From Branchiostoma floridae (Eukaryota; Chordata; Leptocardii; Amphioxiformes; Branchiostomatidae): a stretch of DNA of 64,000 bases. The stretch lies in contig NC_049982.1 of NCBI RefSeq assembly GCF_000003815.2, positions 13,609,822 through 13,673,821 of the forward strand. The letters are read 5' to 3'. The position numbers and the translations under genes were made by a program. The notes under the pieces were generated by a model, which saw nothing but the letters and a program-made list of their open reading frames with translations, had not been told where the DNA came from and did no database searches. Shown one piece after another: positions 9,601 through 22,040 of this stretch (its first letter is position 1; each line of letters opens with the position of its first letter).

Positions 9601-12550
9601 CAATGTCTGGTTAAGATTTTCATTTCCTATCTGAAAATCAATTTTGTCACAAATAGACAAAAAAAGTTGGATAGTCAACAAATTAGATCCAAGCTGATTA
9701 TGAAAAGAAAATATCATGTTCCTCAGTTGATAGACCCAAGATAGACCTTTACAGTTCTGACAGAGGGAATTATCACCTTATCCTGTGATCAAAACATACA
9801 TTGACAACACTCTGCAAATTGCTATACATTACTAAACACTAGGTCCTGTACAACAATACCAACATTAATCTCAGGGTAAGGTGACAATCTAAACAGAAAA
9901 ACAGCCTGCGCTTTCAAAAAGGCATTTCTGTCAATTTAGCAAACAAAGGAGTTCATCTTTTGTTGATAGTTCCTTTGTCTGTTTGATGAGCTGGGCTCAA
10001 AAAGATGCCACAGGTGATCCCAAGGGACAATCCATTATGTACTCCCATAGGGATCAGCATTCTAACCCTATCCTGCCATGATCCCACAATACACTATACC
10101 CTTATAGATTAATTACATATCATATAATGTTAATTCCAACAACTGCTGATACCACGATATTTCAGTAATATCTCGGAAGAGTTTACTTGGAGGGGGGGGG
10201 GGACACAAGATTTATTTCTACGGCAAAAGGTGTTTTCTAGCTTGCATTTTCCACAGTTACACAAACTAAATACAGCCAGTCAAAGGTTATTTTTGCTTCA
10301 TCCCAACATGTGAGGTGATAACCAGTGGCTTATGAGGTCTTACAGATGGAACAGCAGATGTGTATCAGTGTATGGTGGTACAGATGTATCTTAAAATGAT
10401 CTTAAATAGTCTGATTATCAGACTTAAGGATACTAATTCAAGAACGCTGAAATGAAGACCCACATGCTGCCTTGGAAGCAGATGATCATTTTTGCTTACC
10501 TTTCAGTGATCAACATTAAAATTCCACCATATATTTTCATGAGTCAACCCACTGACATGTCAATGATCATGTCAATTTTCTGGAAAGTCTCTGGGAAAGA
10601 AGATAAATATGTACAAAACCGCCATCAATGATCTACATGATGATTAATTCTTTCCCTGCGCTAATTCTCACAAGCAACCATTGATATTGTTGGAGAAAAT
10701 TGAAGTGAAAGCAAACCACATAAACTCACCTACTACTGTTGAACAGTGAAAGCTCCACTAGAGTGTGCCTTATGGATGTATTGACTTTTCAGCCAGGTCT
10801 TCAACATTACACCTGAGGCCAAATTGATGAAAGAAGGGGTCAATTATCAGAACAGGACAGCTTACAGGATTTGATAAAAAAAATTGTCCTTCCCAAAAAA
10901 TTCAGAAACTCCATTGCTTGATCAGAATAAGGATGTTATATAACGTCTTTGATCAGAAGGATAAAAAGTATGATGGTCCTGAATCATTGAATATCATCCA
11001 TGGGTTTCAGATAGCATCTAAGTAGTCTTTGTTATCTGAACATAAGATCTAAAAGGTACAGCAAGGTACTAAGTAAGAACTCAAACTACAAAATTAGTTT
11101 TAAATCTTTAATGGACTGTAATAAAATTCTACATTCCAACAAAGAGACAACCGTTCATGAGAAAACAAACTTAATGATGAAACTATTATGCAAGATCTTT
11201 TTTTGGATACCCCTCTTTCAGAAAACTTACTTCCAGAATTATTCATATTGTTAGTATATACTATTCTGCAAGTACAGCATTGCTAACAAAGAAATCCAAT
11301 TTACTGAGGACAGGTGTACAATTAATACAGATAGAGAAAATTGCTTCTTACATTGCATGTAAATGATGGATGTTGTTTACTTTTGACTGCATACAAATGA
11401 ACAAGTGATGTAGCTAGGTCTGTTTCAAGCTGAATCCTTTTCCTCACCACATTTTTTTCAAAAATCACCTTTTGTAAAATGTTTCATGTAAAGTACTGCA
11501 ACTGTAAGCAGGTAATGTTACATTTGTATACAAAATGAGACAACTTGCTTTCATGTTTTAATTATAGATTGCTATGCAGTGAGGAATGATAGCCTTAAGC
11601 AGTTTGTCGCCATGCAGTCTATGGAAAATTAAATGTTTTCAAAGATCTTTTGAGATGTCCTTTTGTTTAAATGAATGTGAAAATTCATTGTTTCGATGTA
11701 TTTGTTGTTGTATGATCTGGAAACAAAATGAAAAGTCACAAATATCTGAATATACAAGTATCTCATATTCTCATATTCTTGCTTTAAATATTACCTCATA
11801 TATTTCATTTACAAAGCTATGATATCTATCTCATAAAGTACACACCAGCTTTCATTCTAATTCTCCATTCTGTCTAAGCCCATAACCACATTGAATACAA
11901 ATTGGTGCCAAAATACTACTTTAGCAGTTAGAAGGTCACTGGTATTTATGATTACCCAGTAATACTTGTATACTAACATCAAATTTATTTCAAACTTGTT
12001 TCTATCCCTACAAAAACATGAACTGCTTTGAAGCTATCTGTGACAAGGCAAATGACTTTTCTTACAGAAAAAGCAGGGCAGCATGTGCTGAAGAAGTTGA
12101 TGAAAACACCTTGATGGCGTCTGACAAATGTAATAAGGGTGTGACCCCTTTTCACTCTTCAAAGAACATTTGACAAGATGGGGGACTTTTGAAGTGTAAC
12201 TGGTCCTTTGTTCTGGTGCATATCAAGTAAAAAGACAGTGGCGGCATGGACTATCCTTACTGGAACCGGGCGGACAACACAGCAGGAAGTACAGACGGTT
12301 GGCGTCAGACTTACAGCCGCCTGTCATATCCCATTGTTGCAGCCCACCTCTGATAATCATAATGGTCATCATGTGGAGTGGAAGATATGCTGTTATCTAG
12401 AGACAGGCTCCAGCTGTTCTTGTTGTCTCATCTCTTGGCTAATGAACTCACATTTCAATTACTGTCAGCAGTGTTGCACCCTTTATATCATGGTCTACCT
12501 GTTGTACATTAAAGTTTTAAATTCAAAAGTGAACACAAGGTGGATGGAAG
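6646..12550. other. Non-coding stretch without recognised genes
   Basis: This stretch is AT-rich single-copy-looking sequence with one 100-N gap (7184-7283) and an 11-nt G run near 10193. Open frames here are short, lack splice-supported neighbours and resemble no family I know. I see no transposon ends. It is either intergenic or part of a large intron of a gene outside the window. Confidence 0.6.
7184..7283. other. Assembly gap (100 N)
   Basis: Exactly 100 N, the usual placeholder for a gap of unknown size. Confidence 0.99.
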
Positions 12551-12723
12551 TACTCTCCAAGCAGAGGTTAGGCTCCAGCTGTGGACGCACTACTGAGACC
12601 AAGGAGCTTTTAAAAGCTCCTTGCTGAGACATAAAGAAACTGGTACAAAATAGAAAGCCCATTAAGCACCTAAAAAAAGTAATAAAAAAAAACAGCCAGA
12701 GCCTAACCTCTGCTTGGAAAGTA
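12551..12723. mobile_element. MITE with 24-bp inverted ends and 9-bp target duplication
   Basis: The ends TACTCTCCAAGCAGAGG and CCTCTGCTTGGAAAGTA are inverted repeats that continue inward to GAGCCTAACC. GGATGGAAG is repeated exactly on both sides (12542-12550 and 12724-12732). A 9-bp duplication suggests a MULE-type transposase. Inside is the palindrome AGGAGCTTTTAAAAGCTCCT. It is 173 bp long and non-coding. Confidence 0.88.
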
Positions 12724-12732
12724 GGATGGAAG

Positions 12733-14383
12733 ACTGATTAAGATGAAAACAGCTCAAACTCGTAGACAAATTTGGTGGACATTTTCCAATAATCTTCGCC
12801 TTATTCTGAAAACAAGGCTTGCCTTTGGGTTGGGTTACCTGTTCTTGCCCAATATGGATGGTTGTGGACTATTGAGCAAGTAATGAGCCACAAATTTCAT
12901 CTATTTTCACGTCATAGGAAATTCTTTTCAAAGGAAGTTTCACATCCTTTTGCTGGAGGGTTAAGAGCATCCGCCCCACCTAACCTTACTGGTACTTCCT
13001 CTTAGATATGAAGGGAGAAAAATTTTGAAAGATTGTCTGATGTCCTTCAATGCAACGGAAGTGAATGTCGCATGAAGAAGAGACATTCGATCTATGGGAA
13101 GGTAGTAGAAACAATAATAATCATAAAGATATTTATCTTGGGAAGTCAGGATTATTTATTTATAACGGTGATATATTTCAGTTGCGATTGTGAACATTTC
13201 CAAAATGGTGATTTCAATCAGAAATTCAGTTTCAAACTAGTAACGTTATGCTACAAACGAATCAGCAAAACATCAAAGAGAAAAACTGACACAGTGACGA
13301 ATGATGCCTAGTCTTCCTCACATCTACAAACTTTGTTGGCAAGAACAACCACAGATGTGGATGGTCCATACCTAAACAGAGACCAGGTGTACAATGGCAT
13401 GCAGAATTAGGGCAGATGTGGTAATTAAAATCAATCTGGAATTGAAACAAAAATGTCTTTTCTAAGTTTTCTAATTCATACCCGGTAGTGTTGTGGTAGT
13501 GTTGTTAAAGTATTCTTCACGTGTTTTGTGCCTTGTCTCATACCTGTTTCTAATAAACACTAGAACTGTCCCTGGTTTCACCATAATTAGGGAGGTAATC
13601 AGGAGATCCCCTCCCTACTGCCAAATAAATCACAGATGAATTCCTAGCTGCTTGACATTCTCTCTATTTACTTGTCTAATGAAATAATCCATTCAAAATG
13701 TGTTGCTCCTCTGAAATGAGCAGTCCTGCTGGTATCGAGTGATAAATGGACTGATAATGGTGGAAGATCTAGAATGGAAGATGTATGAGGTATACTGGAA
13801 GAGTATGAGGTATACTGTCTCTCTTAGCCAGACTGTTTCCAGGGTCTATACAGACCAACTCCTCAGCTCTATGGCCAATGAAAAAGCCCTGAAGGAAATT
13901 CTACAGCTAGACACTGCATGATAGATATTATTGCGATCGGGACGGGTCTGGTATCCATGCTATATCATTGTGGGTATATCTCTCTCTATTGGCCATACGG
14001 AAAGGGATAACCATGGCAGGCAAACCCAGGCACCGCCTCAACTGATCGAACTAGAATATTTTGTCTTAGGCAGAGTGTGTGACAGGGATCAATATTCTTG
14101 AAAAAGACCAAAAAAAAGTAACGTTAAATTCCGTGCAAGACTTCGATACATGTACATGTAAATACAAAAACATGTTTTTATGCAATCATATTTACATGTG
14201 CCATCAGACAATAGTGAAACAAGAAAGCTTCTGAAAAAAGCTGGCCGGTGCGTATTTTGGAAAAAGCCTGGATGGAAACAAAATCACACGAAAAAAGAGT
14301 TTTTAAACATCGAATTACTGAATTGGTCTTTCTTCTATTAAAAAAACACTACATGAGATTTGTCTAACAAAGAAAAAAAAAAT
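12733..14383. other. Non-coding stretch without recognised genes
   Basis: Moderate AT content. No transposon ends, exons or RNA genes were recognised. Confidence 0.5.
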
Positions 14384-14474
14384 TAAGCAAGTGGGGTTGG
14401 AACCCACGATCTACGGCTGGAGAAGCAAACTGCTCCAAAAGGTACTGTGCTGTAGACCGCTCGGCCACGCTGGC
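14384..14474 (-). pseudogene. Class II tRNA-like sequence (Ser/Leu type), probably a pseudogene or SINE head
   Basis: On the minus strand there is a box A TGGCCGAGCGG (14457-14467) and, at class II spacing, a good T-arm (14391-14407) with stem GTGGG/CCCAC and loop TTCCAAC serving as box B. The length of about 90 nt suits a tRNA with a long variable arm. The presumed acceptor strand GCCAGCG (14468-14474) does not pair with the sequence after the T-arm (TTGCTTA), and no clean anticodon stem forms. I therefore do not call a functional tRNA. It may be a SINE head that lost its body. Confidence 0.5.
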
Positions 14475-14534
14475 TCGATTACGCAATAGGGTATATAGAA
14501 GGGCTATTAGAAGGGTTTGGTTAAATTGACCGAT

Positions 14535-14562
14535 CCATGCATCCATGCATGCATCCATGCAA
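14535..14562. repeat. Short ATCCATGC tandem repeat
   Basis: ATCCATGC and CATGCATG words are repeated, forming a self-complementary microsatellite next to the tRNA-like sequence. Confidence 0.7.
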
Positions 14563-15883
14563 ACCAAACGAAGGGTTGAAAGAACCGCTTCTCAAGAAAA
14601 TGATTCAGCACTTAAAATGCACAAGATACATGTAGCCAAGGGTGAATTCCATCCTGTCCTGAATCAAAGCAGGAGAAGATGTTTCAATCTAGACATGCCA
14701 TCATACCCGTATCTGCTGTGAGGGTCTGGAGACATGGCTGAGGTGTCTCCAAAGTTGTCTTGTAGTCTAGACTCTGCACACTGCCTTGGTGCCAGAGTCA
14801 ATCAGGACCAACCTCCTGCCAAGGACACATACTGGGATAAACAACCCATCTGGGGCAACATGCCCTTACCATGGACTTACAAGGTGATGTGCATTAGGTG
14901 GATACAGGTGGAACTTTTGCATAGAAGTGAGGCAACTGCTTCTTTTCTACCTTTACTTAAACTGTACTTTTACTGTTCTCATGCCCCGTCTCAGATGACC
15001 AACTACCCAAACACAAAGACCAGCAAAGGAGACTTTCCTGAGAAAGTTACACAGATCTTCCTCCTAACTCTTACCATCAATCAGTGCCAGTGATGAGGTG
15101 CATCCATCAGGACCAAATATCCACCACTGCTGGGTACATGCACTGAGAGAATTACTGTCTCGGGAGGGGACTGCTGACTGTACTACCGGCCAACATCTGG
15201 TGAACTTCCTGCTCATCACCTTCTCTTCCCCTTGTAAATTGTGCAATGCATGTTTTTGTGGTTCTTCCATGAGGAAAGTGATGGCTGAAAGGAATCTGGC
15301 ACCAGATTGAAATTGGGTAGTGATGGGCAATTGCCCTCCTCCTCCCAACAAACTTTAATTTCAGGATGTTGGGGTAGCATAAAACCCATAGCATAAAAGT
15401 CATTTAATTTATAAAATATTCTACTGCATTACGATTTCTTCAATAAAGCTGCTAAAGTGAGGAGACAATCCTACCGGTATTGGTAGCAATTTCCTAATAC
15501 ACTCTATCTTGTTTTGACCTTCTTGCCATCTTCATCAGAATTCAGTACCACTGTTTTTTTATGCACCTCAGACATTTTATTGCGCCAGTATATAAAGTCA
15601 GTATTTTCCTTCTGGTTGCAGACCATTGTACAGGTCTCATTGCAAGCTCATACAGATGAGCCAGGGTTTCAACAGTAGACAAGTAATGCAGTCGGGACAT
15701 TTAACTTTACCAGAGTTATGGACTGATAGGTCAACTTTGTCCTTAACTGTAGATGCTTTAGAGATATGGACAATTTAAAGAAGTAAGGTCAAGTTAAGTT
15801 AGAGTACCAAAAGAAGGGGCATGTGCACTTCCATCATCCATTGGCCCAAGGAATGTGGGATCTCAGGGCAGCAGGGAGAGGGA

Positions 15884-16090
15884 TGGAGGGATGGGTAGAC
15901 GGATGGAAAAATAGATGGATGGATACATGTATTTGGATGGATGGATAGTTAGATGGAGGGATAGATGGATGGATGGATATTTGAATGGATAGTTGGATGG
16001 ATAGATGGATGATGGAGGGATAGACGGATGGATAGATGGGAAGATGAATGGACGGATGGATATGTGGGTGGGTGAATGGATGGAGGATGC
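15884..16090. repeat. Imperfect GGAT tetranucleotide microsatellite
   Basis: About 200 bp of GGATGGAT/GATAGATG-type repeats with interruptions. It is old and diverged, with no coding content. Confidence 0.9.
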
Positions 16091-16304
16091 AAAGACATAC
16101 AGTACTGTAGCTGAGTGTACTAAGTTATGTAAGAGTAGTTCACTTCAGTTCAATTCATCCTCAGAGAGGTGACACCAGTGTCTCCACGTGTTCCTGTCCA
16201 GTAAGAGTAGACTCTATGGACAAAAGCCAATGGATAGAGATGGTGAATGTCTGGATGGGACAAAACAGCTGTGAAAGCTGTGAGTCTGACTTTCTCAGAT
16301 TGAT

Positions 16305-16431
16305 ATTTATATAAACATGTCCCGTGCTCGAGGAGGTGCCTCGACCACGTTAAACAGCCTCATTACTCATACTTTGGGTACCTACTGGCTGCAAAATACA
16401 CCAGATTATTACTATTATTATTATTATTATA
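16305..16431. repeat. Repeat-like segment with conserved hairpin and ATT microsatellite tail
   Basis: The hairpin-forming word CGTGCTCGAGGAGGTGCCTC (16323-16342) and its partner CGACCACG end at 16349. About 55 bp later an (ATT)n run follows (16406-16431). A short structured segment ending in a microsatellite suggests a transposon fragment, but the family is not identified. Confidence 0.4.
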
Positions 16432-17660
16432 TAGCAACAGCAACAGAATACATTATTGATACCTATTCAGAGCACTCAGAAAGCTCAGGACAAATTGATG
16501 TTGACCCTCAGTCTGGAGGCTAGAGTGATCTACTCACATGAGAGGCTGATTCCTGTTGGCATCAGACCAAAGAAGGACTAGAAGGAAGGGAGGGGTTAGC
16601 CAGAGCCTTAGCTGGGATTTCCTGAGCTTGTAAAGAAGGAAAGCCAGTGAGATAAGAGGCATACAAAAATCACCCCAATGGTTGAGTCCATTGCTAATAG
16701 CTCTTCTCGTGAGACAAGTCTCGATAAGAACAAACCTCTTCTAAGCCAGTATGATGAGGGAAGAAATATACAAACATAGCCCACTCTCTCTATACATGTA
16801 CCACAAACTTGTGGAAAGATGATACATCTCAATACTGTCCTTACTCAGGTTAGCAACCAAGTAGACATCATACAAGTTGGACACTGCAGTAGAAATCAAG
16901 AAGCAACCAGACACTTGAGTTTGGGTGACTTTTCCAAAACTGTATAATAGCTATGTAATATTTACTACCAGTACAAGTACCCTAAGCATTTTCCTTAATC
17001 CTACATGGACATTCGGTTTCGTCCGTGCTAGTCATGTTAAATGTGACTCAGAGTCTGAGCACTCCTACCACTGGACCGATATTTTGTACACAGGGGTGTT
17101 AGATTGACATGACAGACAGGTGGATCAATACAGAAGAAATATCTCTCACTGCCACTTCCTTTCACTGCTTCTTCAGTCCTTCCAATTAAGTACAAGCGTC
17201 CTTCTTCAGGCTATGTACATCTGTCCTTCTGTGTCTATATAGTATTACAGGAAGATTGATCAAGTCAGAGCCTTGAGCATGTACTGTCACTGTTTGATTA
17301 GCATACAAGCATATATGATATAGGTGTCATGATCACTACATATAGCATCGGGTGTGGTACTGTACGTTTGATTTGCCCTTACTGTAAGGGTCTGAGTGGT
17401 GAGGAAGTATCACTGCAATACCAAGAAAAGCTGCTGGGAGACCCATAATTGGCAATGACCTTTGTCTTTTCAAGACTTACCAATCTTTTATTACAATTCA
17501 TCTAAAGCGTCATAAGTAATAAAATATATGGCAACACAAACAAGCAGACAGACAGAAACTAGAAAGACAAACTAAAAACAATACCTCCATTTTCACAAAG
17601 GTTATAAGGATTCTCATGTATAATGTTATATGAGCTGTAATGGTATCATTACTAATGACA

Positions 17661-18190
17661 TTAGTGGGACCGCGTGGCACGATCGGGAGCGCGTTGGTCT
17701 CAGGCCCGAGAGGTCCAGGGTTCAAATCCGCTTGCCGTGTCACCGATATTGTGCCCTTGGGAAAGGCACTTTACACGACTTTCCTCACCTATCTCAGGTG
17801 TAAATGAGTACATAGCTTCGGCTAGTGGCAGTGACAGGCCTTGTTGTGGCCATAGGGGCATGTTCGGGCATGACGCACCCGCCATGACACACGAGTCAGG
17901 GGTAGGAGGAACCCCTTACATCCTTGGTCGGAAGTCCTCCTAGGAGACGGAAACTCCAAATAACAAACCTGCATCTGCTGGGGCCGTCTTACACGTTGCA
18001 AACAATTGCCCCTGTAGGACTAAGTGCGCCAGTGGACGAGAGGGTGGTGGAGAAGGAAGTGCACACCCCTCCTTCACCTTAAAAAAAAAAAAAAGTGCAG
18101 GCCAGGCAGACGGGTCGCCTTAAACCCACCCTGTCTGCCTCCATTGTCTTCCGAGACAGACGGATGCCAAAACAAAAAAAAAACAAACAA
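17661..18190 (+). mobile_element. Full-length tRNA-derived SINE with 10-bp target duplication
   Basis: The element is bounded by an exact direct repeat ACTAATGACA (17651-17660 and 18191-18200). Its head has Pol III box A-like TGGCACGATCGGGAGCG and an excellent box B GGGTTCAAATCCG (17718-17730). The body includes GTGCCCTTGGGAAAGGCACT, a conserved-type SINE core seen in several marine invertebrate SINEs. Two A-rich runs are present: one internal at about 18081-18094, and a terminal A/CA-rich tail at about 18171-18190. The intact duplication and tail indicate LINE-mediated insertion. At 530 bp it is long for a SINE, and the part after the internal A run may be a second fused unit. Confidence 0.88.
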
Positions 18191-18599
18191 ACTAATGACA
18201 GGGAAAAAAGTTTTTAGTGTTCGTTTTTCCAATAAATTTTGCTGGAAGTAGAGATGTCTATATCTTAAAGTAACAGACTGTCAGTTGGGGCCAGAGGGAC
18301 CCTTTTCCCTATCCTGCATAATCCTGCATGGGAATGGTAGCAGGTTACTTCAAAGCCAATTCGCTAATGAAGGTAATGCAGCCACGATGCTCAGCACTGT
18401 ATGAGTGCTGATCAAACAAATCCCTCTATTCGACCTTTATTTATTTTCAAGTCTGACTATTTTCCTACTTCCAACTGGGACAGACTCATTGACAAGCCAC
18501 CAGAAGTCCCTCCATATCTAAACCAGATTTCTCTGGCTGAAAGTTCAAAGTCATGCCAAAGCCAAAGAATTTTCAAATGATAGTGACCACAAATTGCGG

Positions 18600-18699
18600 N
18601 NNNNNNNNNNNNNNNNNNNNNNNNNNNNNNNNNNNNNNNNNNNNNNNNNNNNNNNNNNNNNNNNNNNNNNNNNNNNNNNNNNNNNNNNNNNNNNNNNNN
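18600..18699. other. Assembly gap (100 N)
   Basis: Exactly 100 N, probably a placeholder of unknown true size. Confidence 0.99.
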
Positions 18700-18700
18700 T

Positions 18701-21700
18701 TTGCGTCAGAATCCAAACATCCTCAGTCCACTGTGCGAACTAGGTAGTAGGTTCGCTTTGAATATTACTCCAATGAGTCAGAATATATTGTATCAAGAGA
18801 GTAGGGAAGAAGAAGGTACCAGACCTCTAGACATGATTGAAAATATGGTAGTACAGACAACTCAGATGAAGAGATTAGCAAGAAATTACTTGTACTAAGC
18901 TAGGAATTCAGTAAAAAAAGCTAAAATTACAGTCAGATATGGTTTTTCCTTTCTACTTTGAAATTCATAGAAAGCTAAAGAGGCACAGAAAGAGTCATGA
19001 GTCCATCTGTGTGAACAGAAAGCTGACTTTGGCATATGTCATTGTCATATGACTAGAAATTTTCCTTCTGTGAACCGGTCCAAAATCTGACAGGTTCTTA
19101 TCCTGCATCAGGAAAGAACATTGATCAAAGTATAAACCCTGATTATCATGTAAGGGATTTGATAATCAACATGTTTTCAGATAAGAAATGTGTTATGTAT
19201 AATTGAAAGAAAAAAAGAACAGAAAACTGAAATATTACTTTTCAACACTTTTCTCCATCTACTTTCCCTGTTTTCATACAAGCAAGATATGACATATGAG
19301 TCAAGTGATAACAGTCAAGTTGTATAATGAAAATACTATGAAGGGCTGGATGTTTATTTACATAACAGTCATTACCAGTTGTGTGCTTGATAAAGATATA
19401 GATATTGATTGTGATAATGATTAATGATGATGGTGATTCTTGGTCACCTTGTTGGAGAACTAGAAACAAGGCAGATCAATGAGTTAAGACTTCCTGCACA
19501 CATGTTTTAGGAACAAAACATTTTATATACAGCAAACTTCCCACTGCCCACTGGCAACCGAAAGAATACTGTTTACATATTTCCTCTGATGCTTCCCGTG
19601 TATGTATCCCAAAACACCAACAGTGTTTTGGATGGTAGCGACAGCAGCACCATCTTCTCAAAACATGGCCCTGATTGTTCCCATGTGGAGAGGGACTGCA
19701 CTAGTTTACAGGATATGTGATAGATGAGTCATAACATTCTATCTCTTATAAACTAAATAGACCATAATGATAAATCTGGCATAGCTCAATCAAAGGCAGA
19801 CCTTCTCCTACAACTTGTAAAGTATCAATATGAGTAACGCTATCAATGGCATAAAAGAGGTCTTGTGTTGTATCTGCTTCAGAAGTCTCTAATGTGAAGT
19901 GATAGCACAATCAATTCTATATGCAAGGCTTATCTCAAAATTGGCATTCCAAACAGATCAGCTACATTCCCAAAGTAATGGAAGTGAGCAACTGGATATC
20001 CTTTCATTCTATTCATCAGGAGGCCTTGAAAGTAGTAATAGTCATTCAAATAAAGAATATCCCAGTTTAAGTTTAAGCTCCTTGATGATCCTTCACAAGT
20101 TCTACAATTTGCCACAGACATGTATCTACATAATGTGTGTCACAATCCATATTAATACACTACCTAACCACACAAATCATACTGAAAGTTACATTTTTAT
20201 CCATACAATCTTTCTTGCAAAACTACCTTCATTCAAGAATGATGAAAAGGAAGAGAGAAAACAAGAGGCATGTAGGCAAGTAACAAATTACATGCATGTA
20301 TATGACATCACACCCTTTAACCTGCCTACAGTCAGAAACAATCTATAATCCTTATGGTGTGCAATCCACAGATCCACACAGAAATATATTTCTTTACCTG
20401 GTGTAGTTGGAGAAACAGCAGGTAGAGTAGCACAGCCTGTCCGCTATCTGTTCCCTTCAAGGGGGTGTGTAAGGAGGTTTCAAGGAGCACAAGAGGGTCT
20501 TACAGGGTTTGTCAGACACTGACAAGAGATATTTTTAAGACCTGTTGAATGCCAATCCAACTAGATTGCCATGACGTTCACATGACGGAGTTGCTAAGGA
20601 ATAATTTTTCAAAAATAATAATGTAGTTGACCAGATTTTTTCTGTTTAGCCCCTTATCTATGATCATCATCCTGAGGTTGCACAAATATTTGACCCCAGA
20701 AAAACTTCAAAAAGTGTTTCTAATTATTGATCTGTCCTACCCACATAACTTTCCTGAGGAGGTGGTGAAAGGGTGTGACTGACTGCTTTGCACCAGCAAC
20801 TTTAACCTTCACCCTACCATTATACTGGGCATGGTACTGATCCCGGTCTCCCATATTTGTTGCCCTCTTCTCTCTTGCCTACTTCTTCTTCTTGCCTTCT
20901 TCTTCTTTATGGTGCAAGATAGGAACAGTAAATTGAGTAATCAGAAACAGGCCATCTAGGCAAGGGACCTCACTCTAGGTGGGGCTGGTTATATGGTTAC
21001 CCTGCTGTGGGCTCACCCATGGATCATACTTCTTCTGGATAGGCAAAAACATAGATGTGTATGTGTATTGGCTATTGTATGATTTAGTAGCTTTATACTT
21101 TAGATGTAACGTTGAAGTGAGATATTAGCAATGCGTGCCCAAATTTAGATCAGTTGTAAAAAGTAGATTTTACTCATGATCCACTCAAAGCTGTGACAAA
21201 ATTTTGTCCTAAGCCAAGAAGCTAGGCTTGAGTTGTTTGTTTGAAATAAAGATTATTGCTAACATTGACTTTTCCGATAAGTGCATAATGACAATCCTGT
21301 AACCTGAGAAAAACTGTCATCATAATTCCTATGCCTTAAGATACAGTAAGAAATGTGCACATTACTACCCTAGACAGGTATCTACATGTACTAATGATGA
21401 GAAGATAGTAAACTAAGCCAGGTTAAAGTGACATTGATTTAAATTTACAGCCCAAATGGGACATTTCTACCCAGTCATACAGATGAGCAAATCAAAGACA
21501 GACAAATCCATCCACCCACCTAAAATTCCTAAGGGCTGACTCATACGGCCATTGAATTTGACCCTGTCGTAAGTGATATGGAGGAGACGTGTTTGAGCTT
21601 AACTTTTATGTTAATGATTAAAGAGTGCTAATGAATGGTTTTACCTTTTATTTACCTTTTGTAAAATTGACCCAGAAGTACACCTGAACCTCCAGCACTC

Positions 21701-21846
21701 TATGGGTGTTGTACATCACCAATTTCATACTGGCACATAACTGCAATAGATTAAATCAGTCGTGAATCCCACCACTTGTTTGTGTCAAGTCAGGCTTCAA
21801 AAGGCTCAAACCATTTGAGCAAGATGTCATTTTGAAGAGCAAACAC
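18701..21846. other. Non-coding stretch without recognised genes
   Basis: AT-rich sequence with a CTTCTTCTT-type pyrimidine patch near 20881-20910. The open frames here (up to 149 codons) have low-complexity composition and no recognisable domain. No inverted-repeat elements were found. Confidence 0.5.
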
Positions 21847-22040
21847 CAGGGCCATTTCCAGCACCTGTAATTTGCTTGTTGGGATGGATGGAAATTTTAC
21901 CCTTTCCGTCCCAAAGATCTAAATTTCATTTTATGCACTTTCATATGCTGAAAATGACATATTTAGCAACTAAAATGAACACCATGAGCTCCCAAACAAT
22001 GAGTGGGATGGAAACAAATTTAAAGCTGGAGAGAGCCCTG
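21847..22040 (-). mobile_element. hAT-like MITE, copy 2 (reverse orientation)
   Basis: The ends CAGGGCCATTTCCAGC and GCTGGAGAGAGCCCTG are inverted repeats. On the minus strand the interior aligns with the element at 1720-1936, sharing TTTCCATCCCACTCAT-like and CCAACAAGCAAATT blocks. Flanking octamers GCAAACAC and AAAAACGC agree at 5 of 8 positions, consistent with an eroded hAT-type duplication. Length is 194 bp, non-coding. Confidence 0.7.

Noticed and set aside
12208-12627. 139-codon open frame on the plus strand
   Set aside because: It runs into the left inverted repeat of the MITE at 12551, has no recognisable domain, and lacks splice-supported neighbours.
14384-14474. Functional Ser/Leu tRNA gene
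   Set aside because: The acceptor strands do not pair and no clean anticodon stem forms, so only a pseudogene or SINE head is supported.
19899-20348. 149-codon open frame on the plus strand
   Set aside because: Composition looks like translated AT-rich non-coding DNA, with no domain, no homology that I recognise and no neighbouring exons.
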